This document shows, one piece after another, positions 60,960 to 64,000 of a DNA stretch of 64,000 nucleotides (its first letter is position 1; every line of letters begins with the position of its first letter). The notes under the pieces are model-generated. The model was given only the letters and a program-made list of their open reading frames with translations. It was not told the DNA's origin and did not search any database. The translations under genes were made by a program, and so were the position numbers. The stretch comes from Amphirosellinia nigrospora. Its lineage: Eukaryota > Ascomycota > Sordariomycetes > Xylariales > Xylariaceae. The DNA is taken from contig SCHM01000009.1 in the NCBI GenBank assembly GCA_004123355.1, positions 62,001 through 126,000 of the forward strand, read 5' to 3'.

Positions 60960-62460
60960 TTAAGCAAGGCCTGCAATGATCAAAGCGTCTTCATAATCCT
61001 CGTCATACTTCACCACCTCATGAACCTTCAATCCAGCATCGCTTAGCAGATTTGCCCATTGACCTTCAGTGCGTTCTACGCCACCTATTATATACCACTC
61101 GACAATTAGCGGACCTCCGCGTTCCAGTTTGCAAGATACTCGTATTACATCTAGAAGAAAGTTCTGGGGAAGCAGCACCTACCTACGCAAATCATGACCT
61201 CTATGTCGAAATCAGCCGCCTGGCCTTTGGCATTCCTCTCGGGAAGAACTATATCGTCAAGAATGAGCACCGACTCTTCAGCCATGCCGGCCTTGACGTT
61301 GAGCAAGATCTCCACGCATTTGGCGTCTGCCCAAGCATGGAAGATGTTTCGCATGTAATAAGCTCTGGCTCCTCGAACGGGCTGCGGCGTGGTAGAGAAA
61401 TTGTATGCCTCCGCCTCGATATTTGCTGTATTTATGAGCATTTCACTGACGCGCTCTACGACCTCTGGCCGGTCTTGGAGGAGAACTCGTCCGGGAAGGT
61501 TTGGATATTGCTGCCGAAATGCAAGAGACTGGGATCCCGTTCCGCCTCCGATATCAACAAACAGAACTGTTGTTGAGCTGGTTGTATTGTCCTGGGCAGC
61601 AAAGCGTTTCTGGAAGTCGAGGGCATCGATCCATGATTTTCTTCCCACCCTTTGGACGGCCATATGCGATTGGTGAAGTTTCAATGCCCAAGGATTGTGC
61701 TTCAAATAGGTAAAGGGATCTAACTCGGTGGGGATCGCGCTTGTCCAAGCTGTGGGCATAACACCGACAGCGGCCCTATACTGAGTTGACCGGAGCCAAT
61801 CTGGAAGGTTCCAACTCCCTTGCGCAGTGATTTTATGTCTATATGCTACGTCGTTAAACGTCAAGGAAGTGATTTGTTTCATAATGTGTGCTTACGTGAA
61901 TCGAAGTGAATCGCCGTGATTCTCGCTACTTAGAACATGGGTCACATTGCTCGACTGGTATGCATCGTCGGCAACTTGAGAAACCATATTACTGGCTTGG
62001 TAATACCGTAATAATCTCTCTGGGAATTTTGTAAGTATCTCTATGTTAGGGTGAATGGTATTAGATGCTATTTTACTCAAGAGCTGCATGTCCACGCCCG
62101 TCTTCTCTGCGAGCTCGGCGCTGCCAAAGGCACGGTTCTCCGACGACAATGCAGAGAAGACCCAGTGTCCGCTCCGACAACAGTCATAGGTAGTATGAGA
62201 TGCTAATAGTGATTGATGGGCTGCAGTGAGTCAAAGCAGCTCTTGAGCAAAAAGGGGGTCAATGGAACTCTACAAACCGAGTATTGGATTCTGCGACACG
62301 TCTCTCTAGGTAATTCCAGAGACTCGGCAAGTTTGCGCCCGCCCTCGACTAGGCGACGGCGAGTTCTCTCATCCCCGAGTTTGAGAGCACCGTCCAGGCG
62401 CTGCAGAAGCGATTCAATCTGATCTGCTAGCGCCTCATATTCGGTAGCGTTGTATTTCAT
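60960..62460 (-). CDS. O-methyltransferase 5 (subfamily II)
   Basis: The start is the ATG at 62460 (MKYNATEYEALADQIESLLQ), matching methyltransferase 4. Further text: RRRLVEGGRKLAESLELPRE, an intron, TVVGADTG and FSALSSENRAFGSAELAEKT, an intron (GTAAAA to CCCAG, about 62078-62009), RLLRYYQASNMVSQVADDAY, an intron after SLRFT (GTAAGC), then FTYLKHNPWALKLHQSHM, VLFVDIGGGTGSQSLAFRQQ (SAM motif I), GRVLLQDRPEVV, ARAYYMRNIFHAWADAKCVE with the catalytic-type His, and SVLILDDIVLPERN. A GT-AG intron beginning GTAGGT near 61188 leads to GVERTEGQWANLLSDAG and the tail EDALIIAGLA. One frame change near 62170 is the only break seen. It is divergent from methyltransferase 6 and inverted relative to the 3/4 pair. 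Confidence 0.85.
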
Positions 62461-63374
62461 TTTAAATTGCTGTCACACTTCAAAATGACGCCGTTAGACG
62501 TCTACAGAGTCTAACGATATTTATAGGTTCCACCTGAGGGCTACTAACGCGGTGATGGGAAAGGCACTCAGTAGCTTGGAAGAAGACCTCATTGTCCAGT
62601 TATGATTATCGTGCCAATGAAGCAGGCGGATCGTACGTATGGATGTACCTACGAGGTATTCACCATGTAATTCACCATGTAATGTACTTATGTTAGATAT
62701 CTTTGTGCGGGTCACAGGTACTAGTACCTGTCAAGATGTACCTACGAGGTATTCACCATGTAATGTAAGTACTTACTTATGTTAGATATCTTTGTGCGGG
62801 GTCACAGGTACTAGTACCTGTCGAGAGACTGGTCTCAGTCAAGGATCCAGGCTTGCCTCGCTTTCCCTGCCACCTGAGACGGAATCCGGGCGCAAACCAT
62901 GCACTAGTGCTCTCTCATCCCTTGTCGGTGATTGGATCGATCTTGTAGTATCCGGCTCCAACCAAGAGCCTGCTTCAATCAGCCTCTGGTTTCATGCAGT
63001 TGGACGTTGGGCCCTCTTAACATTGCAACCTCGGGTTCCTACGAAAGTGCCAAGCGTTTGTGGTGTGACTCAGTTGAGATGAAGAATGTGTCAGTGTGAG
63101 AGCCTTTGTATCAATAACATCCCAACGCTCGTGGGGGCCAAATGACGTGTAGCCTGCTGTCTAATACACGGATGTAATCCTCTCCGCTCCAACTGCCGCT
63201 GGGGGCTGAATGAGGAGAAGAGCAATAAGTCCTCCATATCCAAACCCAAAGAGGCAGAGAGGCAGAGCCTAATAATCGCAACTCTCTTTCAAGCTCCATC
63301 TCTGTGAGATTAGATATCGCATCTCACCTATCGCGCCCACCTTTTAGATTTTGCCATCTTCCTTCTCGGTCAAA
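62461..63374. promoter_or_regulatory. Shared divergent promoter of methyltransferases 5 and 6
   Basis: 914 bp between head-to-head start codons, containing the near-90-bp tandem duplication at 62642-62822, each copy ending in the same 16-bp palindrome. No gene is seen, although a 96-codon plus frame exists. A role in co-regulation is inferred from position and repetition. Confidence 0.45.
62642..62822. repeat. Tandem duplication, about 91 and 88 bp, each with a 16-bp palindrome
   Basis: Copies 62642-62732 and 62735-62822 share gatgtacctacgaggtattc, accatgtaatgta, cttatgttagatatctttg and gtcacaggtactagtacctg. The perfect palindrome caggtactagtacctg lies at 62715-62730 and 62805-62820. Copies differ only by small indels, so the duplication is recent. 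Confidence 0.9.
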
Positions 63375-64000
63375 ATGACACCACCTGACGCTACTCCCAA
63401 AATCGTCGAACTAGCTGCGAAGATAAGCAGCTCAGTTGCAGAGCTACAAGAACATCTATCAGCCCAGGGACTCGAGTCCCCATCCTTTGCTGAGGATAGC
63501 CCTCCAACCCTCCCTACCGAGCTGCATAAAATTCGGGATGATGTCCTGGACGCAACTGCTGAGCTCCATGAGGTTCTCTTGGAACCTCTGATGCTGATCT
63601 ACAAATTCGCAGGTGTAAGGATCTCTTGGGATCAGCTAGGTGCTCACAAACTAATATTCTCAAGGTCGCGAATGTCATCAGCATTGACTCTATTGTCCGG
63701 TTCAAGATTCTGGACATGATCCCGTTTGGCAGCAAGGTCTCTTTTGAAGATATTGCAGAGAAGACGAAGCTTGATAAAGGGCTTGTTAGGCGCCTGCTTC
63801 GATATGCGATAACCATGCGTATCCTGACCGAACCGGAACCAGAGATGGTAGCACATACCAAGATCTCCAAGTTCTTAGCCATCCCATACATTACCGCCTG
63901 GGCCAACTTTGAGAGCCGCGATACCTGGCCGGCTATTCCCAGAGTAAGGGCACCTCATTTATATGAAACACAGAGAGTATCGTTCTAACACAGGTGCTCT
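63375..64000 (+). CDS. O-methyltransferase 6 (subfamily I), 5' part
   Basis: The start is the ATG at 63375 (MTPPDATPKIVELAAKISSS). Exon 1 carries LQEHLSAQGLESPSFAEDSP and ATAELHEVLLEPLMLIYKFA. An intron at 63615-63664 (GTAAGG to CTCAAG, 50 nt) joins in phase to VANVISIDSIVRFKILDMIP. The winged helix follows (FEDIAEKTKLDKGLVRRLLR, TMRILTEPEPEMVAHTKISK), then ITAWANFESRDTWPAIPR. A second intron starts at 63944. The gene runs off the window before the SAM-binding domain. No frame break is visible in the part seen. It is the third member of the subfamily with methyltransferases 1 and 3. Confidence 0.85.

Noticed and set aside
1-64000. tRNA genes, CRISPR arrays, bacterial-type promoters or ribosome binding sites
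   Set aside because: No cloverleaf with A and B boxes, no regularly spaced repeats, and the gene structure is eukaryotic, so bacterial signals do not apply.

Overview
The window looks like a filamentous ascomycete (Pezizomycotina) chromosome. Genes carry many short introns of about 48-86 nt with GTRAGT-like donors and CAG/TAG acceptors. The families present are typical of such fungi: NRPS and NRPS-like enzymes, fungal O-methyltransferases, a P450, a DHA2-type MFS transporter, and a relic of a RID-like DNA methyltransferase. No tRNA, rRNA or CRISPR signal was seen.

Region 1 (1-14.5 kb) is decayed, repeat-rich accessory DNA. It starts inside a truncated NRPS (A end-T-C-A) that stops just after its A domain and abuts a broken SAM-domain SNF2 helicase. 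A gene-poor, partly AT-rich stretch follows. It holds small repeats, the broken remains of a RID/Masc1-type cytosine methyltransferase that has lost its catalytic Cys, and a broken gene of unknown family.

Region 2 (14.5-32.1 kb) holds four genes that look like one module: two very large proteins of no family I can name, a fucose-lectin-like beta-propeller gene between them, and a divergently transcribed gene with a DUF6603-like C-terminal half. All have real fungal introns or fungal-style structure, but all show repeated single-base frame changes with very few in-frame stops.

Region 3 (33.9-64 kb, running off the right edge) is a probable biosynthetic cluster. It has an ACC-synthase-like PLP aminotransferase, a 980-aa adenylation-thiolation-thioesterase (A-T-TE) enzyme, six O-methyltransferases (three of one subfamily, two of a second, one of a third), a P450, a NmrA-like NAD(P)-binding protein, an MFS exporter, and a C2H2 plus JmjC-like protein that may be a regulator. 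The likely logic is that the aminotransferase makes an aryl-pyruvate, the A-T-TE enzyme joins two of them into a quinone, furanone or terphenyl-type core, and P450, reductase and O-methyltransferases decorate it before export. A divergent pair of methyltransferases (subfamilies I and II) occurs twice, in opposite orientation, as if duplicated by inversion.

Most genes, including otherwise healthy cluster genes, carry one or a few single-base frame changes without stops, while splice sites stay good. The A-T-TE gene is clean over 3 kb. Either the assembly has residual indel errors or the region began to decay recently; the sequence alone cannot decide.
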